DNA of 62,834 bases from the NCBI GenBank assembly GCA_023807065.1, contig JAJJLU010003513.1, forward strand, positions 1 to 62,834, given 5' to 3'. Positions 20,132 to 30,830 of the stretch are shown here, in pieces. The notes below the pieces were generated by a model. That model did no database searches, was not told where the DNA came from, and worked only from the letters and a program-made list of their open reading frames with translations. This DNA comes from Isotricha intestinalis (Eukaryota > Ciliophora > Litostomatea > Vestibuliferida > Isotrichidae). The first letter of the stretch is position 1, and each line of letters begins with the position of its first letter. The position numbers and the translations under genes were made by a program.

Positions 20132-22138
20132 ATGAATGAAATTGTCAATGATAATGTTAAAAATAATGAAAGTGAAGAACAAGGAGAAGATGATCAGTCT
20201 GATAAAATAATAAAAATTAACTCTCAATTTGATATTCTTCCAATTATTACTTTGAATAATAATTTAAGAGATATTATTGAAAATGACAAATTGAATATTT
20301 TTTCTAAATGGAATAAAAATTATATTTACTATTTTCTAGATAAAAATTTGGAAAATTATAAAACAATTTCTTTGGAATTTAATCAAGAATTAAATAAAAA
20401 TAATAATGAAATTTCTGACATTTATTATCTAAATAAAATGTTTTATTTTTTTCAAATTGGGAATTATCAAAAAGTTCTTGACATATATTTATCATATATA
20501 AATGATTTTTGTGAAAAAAATAATTCAAATTCAAAAGTAAGATATTATTTTATTTTTAATATAAATGCACTTTTATGTTTAATAGAAACTGGATTATTAT
20601 TAAATCAAAATGAATTCTCAAAAAAAATTATTCAAAAATTAGATTCATTAATAAATGAAAATTTAAATTTAAATTCTTTAGAATTAGAAATAACTTTTGA
20701 TCCAATAATAATAAATTATTTAAATGAAATGGAAATTTATAATCAAAATATTAATTTTCCAGAAATAATTAGATTATATAGAAGTTACATAAATTTAAAT
20801 GAAGGTTATATTCAAAAAGCAAAAAAAAATTTAGATGATTATAAATCAATGTATAATTTTTCTAATAAAACTAAAGGTAATTATCCTCTTTTTATAAGAA
20901 TGAAAAAAATTTATAATATGCTAAAAATAAGATATGATTATTTAAATAAACCAACTTTTAAATGTTTTAAACATTTAAATTCTTTAATAATGAAATTTCC
21001 AAATGATAATTATATTAAAATATATTATTATAATACTTATGGAATATTAAATTTAAAAAATAAAAATATTAATTTAGCAAAACATTATTTTAATCAATGT
21101 AATAAATTCCTTAAAGAAGGAAGTTATGGTTTTAAATTAAGATTTGGATTTATGATTAAATATAATATTGCTCTTTGTAATTTTTATGAAAAAAAATATG
21201 ATAAATGCTTAAATATATTATTTCAAATTCAAAAAATTGAAATTTTTCTAAATAATCCTTTTATTTATTTTAGAATTGGATTATGCTTTATTGAAATTTT
21301 ATTAAATAAAATTAATTCAGAACAAAAAAACAAAAAACTTTTTTCTTTAATTGATAATAATAATGATTATAATATATTTTATATTAATCAAAATTTTTTT
21401 GAAACAAAAAATTTAAAAGTAGAATTAGAAGAACCAATTAAAATGTTTTATAAAGTAATAAATTTATGTGATAATATAATTAAAAACAACAAAATAAATT
21501 TAAATAATAATAAATTTAATAAAATTGAAAAAGCATTAAATTTTGGAGATAATAATGAATTAAAAAATAAAAATACTTTTAACTCTCAAAATTTACATTA
21601 TGAATCATATAATGAAATTTTTATTTTATCATATTTAAATTTATTATTTTGTTTTTCTTTGACAAATTCTTTTAATGAAATAATTTTTATAGTAAAATAT
21701 CTTTTTATTCATCAAATAAAAAATATTATTCAAAACAACAAAACATTTTATTATACTATTGAAAATTATCTTATTTTTGCATATTTAAATACAAATCAAA
21801 TTGAATTAGCAAAAAATGAATTATATAAAATTAATAAAAAATCTATATCTGATTTAGAAGGAATTTTTATTTCAAATCATAAATTAATTTCAAAAGAAGT
21901 TTATTTTAAAATTAATTTAATTATGAATTCAATTTTAATAAATTTAAAAAATAAAAATTATGAAGAAGTTTTACAAGGAATAAAAAGCGGTTTAAAAATT
22001 TATTATGATAAATCAATTAAAAATATTCCTCATTATTTTAATAATTTAATTTTATTTTATTTGTTGGAAACTGGACAAAAAGAATTAGCTTTACAATTAA
22101 TAAAATATAAAAAAATTCCTGAATATTTTTATAAATAA
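20132..22138 (+). CDS. TPR-rich protein, CNOT10-like
   Basis: This 668-residue protein starts at ATG 20132, 133 nt from the divergent RING1-like gene. After an acidic N terminus it is helical throughout with TPR-like pairs, for example YYLNKMFYFFQIGNYQKVLDIY, FMIKYNIALCNFYEKKYDKC and NPFIYFRIGLCFIEILL, ending in LETGQKELALQLIKY. The order and spacing recall CNOT10, the CCR4-NOT subunit that binds CNOT11, and the length is near that of human CNOT10. No residue is diagnostic, so another TPR scaffold is possible. If correct, two CCR4-NOT-type genes lie in this window, though they are 15 kb apart and not co-transcribed. Confidence 0.45.
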   Translation: MNEIVNDNVKNNESEEQGEDDQSDKIIKINSQFDILPIITLNNNLRDIIENDKLNIFSKWNKNYIYYFLDKNLENYKTISLEFNQELNKNNNEISDIYYLNKMFYFFQIGNYQKVLDIYLSYINDFCEKNNSNSKVRYYFIFNINALLCLIETGLLLNQNEFSKKIIQKLDSLINENLNLNSLELEITFDPIIINYLNEMEIYNQNINFPEIIRLYRSYINLNEGYIQKAKKNLDDYKSMYNFSNKTKGNYPLFIRMKKIYNMLKIRYDYLNKPTFKCFKHLNSLIMKFPNDNYIKIYYYNTYGILNLKNKNINLAKHYFNQCNKFLKEGSYGFKLRFGFMIKYNIALCNFYEKKYDKCLNILFQIQKIEIFLNNPFIYFRIGLCFIEILLNKINSEQKNKKLFSLIDNNNDYNIFYINQNFFETKNLKVELEEPIKMFYKVINLCDNIIKNNKINLNNNKFNKIEKALNFGDNNELKNKNTFNSQNLHYESYNEIFILSYLNLLFCFSLTNSFNEIIFIVKYLFIHQIKNIIQNNKTFYYTIENYLIFAYLNTNQIELAKNELYKINKKSISDLEGIFISNHKLISKEVYFKINLIMNSILINLKNKNYEEVLQGIKSGLKIYYDKSIKNIPHYFNNLILFYLLETGQKELALQLIKYKKIPEYFYK

Positions 22139-22422
22139 ATTAAATATTATTTTATTTTTATAAATATTATATTTTTTAAATAATAATTTATTAAAATTGA
22201 AATAATTTTTATTACACTTGAAATTTAATTTTAATTATTATTTCACATAAATTGAACTTTTTCTAATAAAAAAAACAATAAGAATTTATTGTAAAAAACT
22301 TTATAATAATATCTTTTACTGAATGAAATAAAAATTAAAATAATTTTTAATTTTTTGGGTGAACAAAATTTATAAGAAAACAAAAAAATATTAATTTTCA
22401 AATAAATGAATTTTAATAAAAA

Positions 22423-24573
22423 ATGAGTAATAACTCAGAGAATTTATTAAATGAGCAAATAAATTTTCAAAAAGAATTATTATTTTTTAAAGATGACATA
22501 TTAAAAGATATAAAAAAATTTGAATTAAAACAAAATTCAAAATATAACGAAATTGAAAATTCAATAGAATTACAAATAAAATCATTTGAAGAAAAAATAA
22601 ATAATATAACAGAAAAAATAGCAAATTCTTCAAAATTCAATGATAATATAATAGAAGAAAAAATAGAAAGTTTATATGAATTTAAAGAAAAAATAAAAGA
22701 AAAAACATTATCGAATGAACTAAAAATAGAATCAATATATAATGATTTACATAAATCAATATATAAATATGATAAAATGTTTTCTGATTCAATTATTTAT
22801 CCTGGAATAATAGGTAATATGAGTAAATTTAAAACTTTTCATGAATATATTGATTATACTTTAGTTCAAATTGGTGAAATTAATACTTTTAAAGAAAAAA
22901 ATCTTTTAGATTTAAAATCTTATAAAATTAAATTAGAAAATTTAATTGAAAGTTTTAAATATCAAATTAATAATATTACTAATTCTATGACTGAATTTAC
23001 TACAAAATGTGTAAATGATTGTGAAGAAAGAATAAGAAATTTTTATATTAAAGGTTATAATGAAAAATTATTAGATATGAATTTACAAAATAATAAAAGT
23101 TATCTTTTATTAAAAGAAGAATTTGAATTTATGAAAAAAGAATGGGAAAAAATGTTACAAATTAAAAAAGATATTTATTATAAATTTGATAATGAAACAA
23201 GTAATATAAGAGAATCATATAATAATATTTCTTTAAAATTTGAAGGTTACAAAAATGAATTTAATTTAATTAAAAATAGATTTACTCAATTAAGTGAATT
23301 TATAAAAGATGTTAGATTTAGAGTAAATATAAATAATGGAATGACAAAAAGAGATGCTTTAAATTTATCTAATAAAATAGATTTTTCTAAAAAACAATAT
23401 TCATTTGAACAAAATTATGATTCTAATAATAATATAATTCATAATATTAAAGAAAGGGATTATGTCGATAATTTAATGAAAAAATATTTTGGAGAAAAAA
23501 GAATTTCTAAAATATATCAAGGAAGAAAATCTGTTATTAATCCTGTTGTGAATAGTTCTTTTGAAAAACTTTCAGAAAGAAATATTTTAAGAAAGCAAAA
23601 AAGTTTAAAACATGATTTTGTTGAAAAAAAATTATCTATAGGAAATAAATCTATTTTAAATAATTCTTTAAATAATATTCATAGTATTTTTTCTCCTAAT
23701 AATAGTAATACTTTTAATAAAAGTTTTTCACTTAATAAAAATAATTATAATATTGATGAAGACAAAATTTATGATAATAATGATAAAATAACAGAAAATA
23801 ATTCAGATGAAAGTAGTGAATTTAATGATAAAATAAATATAAAAAAAGTTTTTGAAAAAAAATTGAATAATGATAAAAAATCTAAAATAAATAAAAATAA
23901 TAGTGTTAAATTTTCAATTGGAGAACATAATTCACCAAAAAATAATAATTCAGAAAGTAATTTTAGTATTTATTCAGAAGAATTTTCTTTAATTCAAAGT
24001 AAAAGTTTAACAAATTTTCCAAAACTTTTAAAAAATACAAAAGACAAATATTATATAGAACAAAATATAAAAAATTTAGAACAAATAGAAGATCATAAAC
24101 CAATATTGAAGATGTCAAAAACAACAAGAAAAGATTCAAATAATAAATTAAATATATCTAATATTGATTATTCAGACATTCAAAAAAATATAATTAAAAT
24201 AGATGGTAATGAGTTAAAATATAAAAATGAAATTAAAAAAAATAATAATAAAAAAAACCAAGATAAAAAAATTTCCAAAATTCAATCTTATTATAATGAT
24301 ATTAAAGTTCATATTCCAGAATATAATATTTTTAAGAATAAAATTAATCAAGAATCAGATTATCATAAATATCACAAAAATTTTAAATATAATAAAAAAG
24401 AAAATTTAATAAGTAATAAAACAAATGTTAGTAAAACTCAAACATATTTAAAAAATAAAAAAAATGCTCAATCAAATTCTCAAGATAAAATATTTAATAA
24501 TTATTATTATAATTTAATGATTAAAGATGATGATGTACATAAAATAAATGTAAATTTAAAAAAATTTCCTTGA
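22423..24573 (+). CDS. Coiled-coil protein with disordered C-terminal half
   Basis: This 716-residue protein starts at ATG 22423 and ends in TGA, one of two clear TGA stops here. An ATG at 22405 runs into a stop after six codons. Residues ~1-310 form coiled coils with a short conserved-looking break (YPGIIGNMSKFKTFHEYIDY). The rest is Asn/Lys/Ser-rich and disordered. No domain, signal or membrane segment is seen. The gene is not recognised. Proteins of this type in ciliates and flagellates are often cytoskeletal, but nothing here proves that. Confidence 0.75.
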   Translation: MSNNSENLLNEQINFQKELLFFKDDILKDIKKFELKQNSKYNEIENSIELQIKSFEEKINNITEKIANSSKFNDNIIEEKIESLYEFKEKIKEKTLSNELKIESIYNDLHKSIYKYDKMFSDSIIYPGIIGNMSKFKTFHEYIDYTLVQIGEINTFKEKNLLDLKSYKIKLENLIESFKYQINNITNSMTEFTTKCVNDCEERIRNFYIKGYNEKLLDMNLQNNKSYLLLKEEFEFMKKEWEKMLQIKKDIYYKFDNETSNIRESYNNISLKFEGYKNEFNLIKNRFTQLSEFIKDVRFRVNINNGMTKRDALNLSNKIDFSKKQYSFEQNYDSNNNIIHNIKERDYVDNLMKKYFGEKRISKIYQGRKSVINPVVNSSFEKLSERNILRKQKSLKHDFVEKKLSIGNKSILNNSLNNIHSIFSPNNSNTFNKSFSLNKNNYNIDEDKIYDNNDKITENNSDESSEFNDKINIKKVFEKKLNNDKKSKINKNNSVKFSIGEHNSPKNNNSESNFSIYSEEFSLIQSKSLTNFPKLLKNTKDKYYIEQNIKNLEQIEDHKPILKMSKTTRKDSNNKLNISNIDYSDIQKNIIKIDGNELKYKNEIKKNNNKKNQDKKISKIQSYYNDIKVHIPEYNIFKNKINQESDYHKYHKNFKYNKKENLISNKTNVSKTQTYLKNKKNAQSNSQDKIFNNYYYNLMIKDDDVHKINVNLKKFP

Positions 24574-25436
24574 TTTTTTAATATAAAATTATATTTTTTT
24601 TGTAATACAATTTTAATAAATTATTAAATCAATAGATTAAAGAATAATAAATAAAAATATAAGAAAATAAATAATATTTTTAAATTTCCTTTTCTATTTA
24701 AAAATATTGTAAATATAATGTTAAAATATCTGACAATCAAATTATTCAAACAATGATTTTTCAATTTTAAAATTTACAACAAATAAAAAAAATATGAAAT
24801 ATAATAATTTCTAGATTTATATTTAGAAGTTATTTTGAATATTGATTAAAATGGATGAATTGATTCAATGATTTCTGTTTTTTATTATATTAGAATTATA
24901 AAATTATAAAAAAGTAATTACAACATTGTTAAATTTGTTTTAAATAAAGCAATGAATGATACCTTAAAAAAGATTATTGGTGATTTTTATTTTTTCTTTT
25001 TTCATGAATTATTTTTTTCTTTTTCTTATTTAATTATTATTTTAATATAAAAAAAGAGAATTTTAATTGTTCAAAGTAGGGAAAGACAAATAAGAGAATA
25101 AATATTGAATTTCTCAATTAAATAATGTCAATATATTACCAACTTATAATAGGATAAAGTTTTCTATAAAAATGAAGAATATAATTTTAATAATTAATTA
25201 TTTATCTTATTTATAATTAAAATAATTATTATAATTTTGTTGTTTTTTTTCAATGAAATTAATGTTTTTTATTTTCAAATATATATAATTAATTCTTTAA
25301 TTTTAATATTATTATTTATAGTATTTAGATTTTCAATATAAATCATTTTTAAAAATGAATATAATCATTTTATTAATATTATGATAGATATAGAATAAAT
25401 ACCTTTTCAATAATAATCTTTAAAAATTTTAAAAAT
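24574..25436. other. 863-nt convergent intergenic region, no gene seen
   Basis: Lies between two stop codons (24573 on + and 25437 on -) and is long for this compact genome. Both strands are broken by many stops. There is no tRNA-like or GC-rich island and no recognisable remnant. Confidence 0.5.
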
Positions 25437-27236
25437 CTAAATTTTTATATTTTCATTTTTTATAAAATCATCTCCATAATTTAACTGAACAGACTGAGTA
25501 AAACCTATATTATTATTATTATTATTAAAAACATTATATTTTAAACTTCGATTTTCATCACTTGAAGGGAAAAACACTTTATTATTATTTTCTTCTAAAA
25601 ACTTTTTTTCTAAATTTTCAAATGCAACAAAAATACAAGTAACATTATCTAAAGTTCTTCTTCTTAAAGCAGTTTTAATAACCATGTTAACAATATTTAA
25701 GCTTAAATCATGAATATTTTTATAATAATTTCCTTTATCATAAACAACATTCCAAATACATTTTATACAATCTTTATTATCTAAATAATCAAAAATACCA
25801 TCACAACCTAATAATAAAAAATCAATTTTTTCATTTTTCTCTAAAACATTAATTTTATAAATTTCAGGTTCAGAAATTAAAACATTTTCTTTTTCAATTT
25901 TAGCATAAATATCACCAATAACTCTACTAACACTTAATTTTCCAGGAATAATTCTTTGAATATTATTATTACTTTGATAAATAAAACCTCCATTTAAAAT
26001 AATTCTTTCTTTTTCTTTTTCATTATTTGGATTATGAATATTATTAATTAATTTAAATTTACTTCCATTATTAATTGATATTAAAGCTCTTGAATCACCA
26101 CAATTTGCAATATATATTATATTGTCTATTATTAAAGCTACTAAAGAACAAGAACCACTTTTGTCTTTTTCATTAATTGCTTTTTTTATAAATTCATTTT
26201 CTGCTTTTTCAAAAGCATATTTTAAAGCTAATTCTGGTTTATGAGGAAAATAATTATTTTTAACTATATAATTATGTAAATTATCTCTTAAAAAATCAGA
26301 ACATTTATTTCCTCCATGACCATCATATATTGCAAATAAAGATATTTTCGGCCAATTTTTTTTCATATAATTTTTTGGCTTATTTATTGTTAAAATTATT
26401 GATACTTTATCTTCATTATAATTTCTTAATAATCCTTTATATGAATTTACAGCAAAAGATTTTATTATATTATTTATTTGGTTATTTGATATTTTTGGTG
26501 TTGGATAATTTTGGAAATTTAAATCTTTATTATAAATTGAAAATTCATCTAATTTTGAAAAATTAAATGTTTTTTTTAATATATCTAAAGTTACTTGTTT
26601 TTTTATTTTCTTTTTATTTCTTATTTGAGAATTTGTTATTGTATTATATTTTATATTTTCTTCTTTATTTTTATTTTTTATTATATTATCATTTATTAAT
26701 ATTGTTTTTAAAACTCTTTGTTTTATTGGTGATATTATTGAAGGAGGAGATAAACTGATATTTTTATTTAATTTCTTTATTTTTTTTTCTGAATCTGATT
26801 TTAAATTAAAAGTTACTGTTTTTTTAAATTTTTTATTTGGTTTTATTTCTCTGTATGATAAATTTAATATATTTTGAGTATTAGTTTGATATAAAATTTT
26901 AGGTAAAGATAATCTATTTTTTTTTTCTGGAGTTTTATTAATATTTGAATTATTAAATATTGATACTGAATCTAATGTAAATATATTATGGTTAAACACT
27001 GAGTTTCTTGTTTTATTTTTATTTGATGATATTTTAAAGTTATTTTTTTTTAATATTGTTTTTGGTAAACCTATATTTTTTAGTGAAGGAATTTTTAATT
27101 TTAATTTTATTTTATTAAATTTATTTTCAAATAATTCTTGAGAAAATAATTTTGAAGTTTTTAATTCATTTTTCCTTATTATTTCAGATTCTAATAAATT
27201 TTTGATTGATTCATTTTTTGAATCTTCTTTTTCCAT
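25437..27236 (-). CDS. PP2C-type protein phosphatase with long N-terminal extension
   Basis: This 599-residue protein starts at ATG 27236 and ends in TAG. The PPM/PP2C catalytic domain covers ~258-570: RNYNEDK (271-277), DGHGG (305-309) with its metal-binding Asp, CGDSRA (379-384), SRVIGD (437-442), GCDGIFD (477-483) and RRTLDNVTCIFV. All metal-site Asp residues expected for a Mn2+/Mg2+-dependent Ser/Thr phosphatase are present. The first ~250 residues are a Lys/Asn/Ser-rich extension without a recognised domain, probably regulatory or for targeting. Substrates cannot be inferred. Confidence 0.92.
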   Translation of the reverse strand: MEKEDSKNESIKNLLESEIIRKNELKTSKLFSQELFENKFNKIKLKLKIPSLKNIGLPKTILKKNNFKISSNKNKTRNSVFNHNIFTLDSVSIFNNSNINKTPEKKNRLSLPKILYQTNTQNILNLSYREIKPNKKFKKTVTFNLKSDSEKKIKKLNKNISLSPPSIISPIKQRVLKTILINDNIIKNKNKEENIKYNTITNSQIRNKKKIKKQVTLDILKKTFNFSKLDEFSIYNKDLNFQNYPTPKISNNQINNIIKSFAVNSYKGLLRNYNEDKVSIILTINKPKNYMKKNWPKISLFAIYDGHGGNKCSDFLRDNLHNYIVKNNYFPHKPELALKYAFEKAENEFIKKAINEKDKSGSCSLVALIIDNIIYIANCGDSRALISINNGSKFKLINNIHNPNNEKEKERIILNGGFIYQSNNNIQRIIPGKLSVSRVIGDIYAKIEKENVLISEPEIYKINVLEKNEKIDFLLLGCDGIFDYLDNKDCIKCIWNVVYDKGNYYKNIHDLSLNIVNMVIKTALRRRTLDNVTCIFVAFENLEKKFLEENNNKVFFPSSDENRSLKYNVFNNNNNNIGFTQSVQLNYGDDFIKNENIKI

Positions 27237-27340
27237 ATTTTATTTATTTTTATTTATTTCATATATATTCAATTTTTTATATTTTAAAATTTTTTTATAA
27301 AATTAATTATAATTCAACAAAAATAAATTAATTAATAGTT

Positions 27341-27844
27341 TTACTTTTTTAAAGTCATTAAATTTGATTCGTTTTTTTCTAGATATTTTTGAAGAGAATT
27401 AATATCTAAATTTAGTTTATTATATAATTTTTTAATCTCTACAATTTCTTTTGAACATTCTATTAATTTTTCTCTTTTACTAATTTCAACAGGTTTTATT
27501 TTAATAATAATATCACTTACATCAATTAAAGGAGATTTAAAAATAAATTTAAAATAATTTCTTTCTTTTAATTTTTCAACTTGATCTTTTTCAAAACTTT
27601 CTTTAAAAAAAAGGATAATATCATATATATTATCATATAAAGTTAATAATTTATAAGATTCATGTAATTGTTTCAAAGTAATATTATCTTCATATTTATA
27701 ACTAGGAAAATTATTTCTTTCATAAACTTTAAAATTTATTGAATTAATATTATTTATAAAAATATATTCCCAATTTTTTTCTTTAAAAAAATAACTGTCT
27801 TTTTTATAAATATCTGAAATTGAAGCTGCTTCATTAAAAGACAT
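27341..27844 (-). CDS. Small unknown protein, 167 residues
   Basis: Starts at ATG 27844. A compact beta/alpha-looking domain (WEYIFINNINSINFKVYERN, then FPSYKYEDNITLKQLHESYKLL and TLYDNIYDIILFFKES) leads into a C-terminal coiled coil (KEIVEIKKLYNKLNLDINSLQKY). Similar short globular modules with a Lys-rich coiled-coil tail recur in protist proteomes, but I cannot name the family. There is no membrane or targeting signal. It sits between two genes of the same strand, 85 nt from the next stop. Confidence 0.65.
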   Translation of the reverse strand: MSFNEAASISDIYKKDSYFFKEKNWEYIFINNINSINFKVYERNNFPSYKYEDNITLKQLHESYKLLTLYDNIYDIILFFKESFEKDQVEKLKERNYFKFIFKSPLIDVSDIIIKIKPVEISKREKLIECSKEIVEIKKLYNKLNLDINSLQKYLEKNESNLMTLKK

Positions 27845-27929
27845 ATAAATAATTTAATATAATTTAATTAACAATTAATTTATTTTATAATTAATTTTTC
27901 ATTTTATTTATTTATTCTTTAAAAAAAAA

Positions 27930-29217
27930 TTAAGAAGACATTTTTGCTAATTTTTCTTCTTCTTCTTTTTTCTTTTTTTCAGCTTCTTTTCTTAATTTTT
28001 CTTTATAAATTTCTATTTTTTCTTTTTTATTTTTTTTTAAAACTGATTTATCTTTTAAAACATTTATTTTTTTTTGTAAATCTTTTAATCCTTCTTCAAA
28101 TTCAATTTGATTATTAATTAAATTAATATGTGCATTTATTCTTTTTGATTCAACACTTAAATCTTTTTTTATTCCTCTATTAAATCTTTCTATTTCTTCT
28201 AATAAAATATTATTTCTTCTAGTATCTTCATTAGATGATATTAATAATTTATTTTTAATTAATTTTTCGAAATTTTCTTGTTTTAAAGATTTATTTCTAC
28301 AATTTAATAATTCTTTTTTCTTTTCATATTCTTCTTTTTTATTTGCTTTTTTTTCTATTTTTTTTAATATTTGCTTTTTTTTCTTTTCATTTTCTTTTTC
28401 TAATTGTTTTAATCTTTCTTCTTTTTCTTCTAATTTAATTTTATTTTCTATTTTTTTTATTTTATTTCGATGATTTTTTTCTTTTAATATAAAATACTAT
28501 TTTATTATATAAATAATAATATATTTACATAACCTTCAAATTTTTTTTTTGCTTTTTCTTCTTTTTCTTTTTCTTCTTCTTCTTTTTTATTTAAATACAT
28601 TTGTAAACTTTTATTATAATTTTGATAATTTTTTTTTAATTTCTTTGAAATTTTTTCTTGAGATTCTGCTATAAATTTATTATGTCTTTCTTCAATTAAT
28701 TCCACTATTAAAAATATAATTAATTTTATTATACTTTTATTATTCATTTTTCTTTCTAATTTTAATCTTTTTTCTTCTTGTTCATTTAAATAAATTTCTA
28801 AATTTTGATTTACATTATCAATTTTTTGTTTCATTAAATTTCCAATTTTTTTTCTTTCTTCACTTTTTAATTTTCTTTTATATTCTATATTTCTTAGAAG
28901 TAAATCATCTTTTTCTTTTAACTTTTTTTGTAAAGCATGATTTTTTTTTTTATATAATATTTCATTTTGTTTTTTATATTCATCTACTTTTTCTTTATAT
29001 TTATTTCCTATATTTTTCCATTTATTTTTTATTGAATTTAATATTCTTTGATGTCTACTTTCAAACTCTAAATCATCTAACATTTTATTATAATCAAACT
29101 CATTTATTCTTTCAGCATTTTCTAAAAAAATATCTATTTGAGATTTTATCTAAAAATTACTTTATCAGTTTATTTTATTTTTACTTTTTTTATTGTTTTT
29201 TGCTTATTTTTCTCCAT
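27930..29217 (-). CDS. Coiled-coil protein, four exons, 396 residues
   Basis: Exons are 29217-29185, 29149-28735, 28704-28529 and 28496-27930, joined by introns of 35, 30 and 32 nt. The start is ATG 29217 (MEKNKQKTIKK) and the stop is TAA at 27932-27930. After a short folded-looking start (IDIFLENAERINEFDYNKMLDDLEF) the protein is almost one continuous charged helix, with many KKK and EEE clusters and a break near RFNRGIKKDL. It ends KLAKMSS. It resembles filament or ciliary microtubule-associated proteins in composition only. Without splicing, the frame would appear as two unrelated fragments. Confidence 0.75.
28497..28528 (-). other. Intron, 32 nt
   Basis: On the minus strand it begins GTAAATATAT and ends TAAAATAG. 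It has phase 0, a length of 3n+2 and an in-frame TAA. It joins FEGY to YFILKEKNHRNK in one frame of 189 further codons. Confidence 0.8.
28705..28734 (-). other. Intron, 30 nt, 3n and stop-free
   Basis: On the minus strand it begins GTATAATAAA and ends TTTTTAATAG. It contains no in-frame stop, so it would be translated if retained, adding an Ile/Leu-rich stretch to a charged coiled coil. The hydrophobic insert and the splice signals argue for an intron. Confidence 0.6.
29150..29184 (-). other. Intron, 35 nt
   Basis: On the minus strand it begins GTAAAAATAA and ends AATTTTTAG. It has phase 0, a length of 3n+2 and an in-frame TAA. It joins an 11-codon first exon to the main coiled coil. Confidence 0.75.
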
Positions 29218-29572
29218 ATTAACGAATTTTTTTTATTAATTTAAATTTTTAAAAAATCAAAAACAAAGAAAATAGAATTGGTTTATACAAATTTTCTTTT
29301 AATTAATTAATTAAAAGATAATTAAAAATTTATTATTTAATTTCTTCGAATTATTTATTTACTTTTGATGATATAATGAATAATTTATTTTTTCTTCTAA
29401 AATATAAAATTTAAATTACTCATCATTCAAAATTTTTTGAAAAAAATCAAATACTTTTAGTAATAATAATGATTATGATTTCTTTTTAAAGACATTTTAA
29501 AATTTGTTTTTTTCATATTTTTCTTTTTTAAAATATGAATTTATTTTAATTATTTTTTTCAGCAAAAAAAAT

Positions 29573-30675
29573 TGAGGAAAATTTTCATAATTTATTTAGT
29601 GATATAAATGAAAAACAAGAAGAAGAAAATATTAAAAATAGAATTAAACAAACTGAAGGAATAAATGATGTATTTTAAAATATTAATAATGAAAAAACTA
29701 ATAAGATGAATTTAAATTCAGATAATAGTCAAGAAAATATTTTTGATAATTCAAAAGAAAATAATAGAAGAAAAAAAAAAGAAGGGTTTATTGAAGAAAA
29801 TATTGTAAAATTAATATGAATGAAAATAAAGATGAAGCAAATGGAAATGAAGAAGAGTTATTTAAACCAAAAAAAAATTTAATTAATGAAGTATTAAATT
29901 TAGAAATGAAATAAAAATATTAATTCTTTAGAAAATGAAATTAAAATTTATCAAAAACAAATTGAAGAAAAAAATAAAAAATTAAAGTAATTAAAAATGA
30001 ATAATGTAAATTTTGAACTTTTAAAATCTGAGATTAAAAATACAGAAAATCCAAATAAAGGAAAAGATAAACAAATTAAAAAATTGGAAGAAAAAAAATA
30101 TTCTATGATTGAACATCTACAAAATATGGTTTTATTTATAAAAGAATATGTTAAAATCAAAGAAAATGAAAACAATAGTAATAATTTAATTATTAATGAT
30201 AATTAAAAAGAAGAAAAGTTATTTTCCATGTGAATGGATGTATTAAATTTAGTTCTAATTTACCTTTTTATATTGCATTTATTATATTTTGTTTAATTTG
30301 AGTGATTGAATATACATTATTTAATATTAAAAATGAAAATTTTATTTGATATTGTTTAACATTATTTTTATCAATTTGAGGATATTTTTTTTTTAATAAA
30401 TTTTTTCTTTTTATCAATTATTCACATTTTTCTTTGATAATATTATTCTATATTTATATAAAATATATAATTCAACTCCTTTTAAATTTGGAAAAGAAGA
30501 ATTAAATTGATTTATTATATTATTTTTTTCTTTCCTTTTTAATTTAATCATTATTTCCTATTTAACATCTTTAAACTTACTTTCAAAAATCTTTACTTAT
30601 CATTTTCTTTTTATAAAATATCCTATATTTACTAAATTTACTCGATTTCATAGTAAATATAAAAAAATGATTTAA
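29573..30675 (+). pseudogene. Decayed coiled-coil plus membrane protein gene with TGA at Trp positions
   Basis: Translated plus-strand segments are protein-like but broken. The first half is a charged coiled coil (NEKQEEENIKNRIKQTEG; EIKIYQKQIEEKNKKLK) with TAA at 29676-29678 and 29988-29990. The second half has membrane-type segments (LPFYIAFIIFCLI, FLFNLIIISYL) with TGA at 30299-30301, 30347-30349 and 30377-30379 in one frame, and at 30508-30510 after one frameshift. At least three frameshifts are needed overall. No TGG codon appears in the retained frames. Everything fits a dead gene hit by C-to-T and G-to-A changes, or foreign DNA with another code. Family not recognised. The stretch 29218-29572 before it has no supported feature. 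Confidence 0.55.
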
Positions 30676-30830
30676 CAAATAATTAAAATATTATTGTTCT
30701 TTTCAAAAATAATTTTAAGAAAAATATTTTTTCTATAAATTTTATTTTCACCTAATTACAAATTTATACACTTAAATCAATATATATTAAAAAAATTAAG
30801 AAAATAATATATAAGTTATCAACTATTTAA

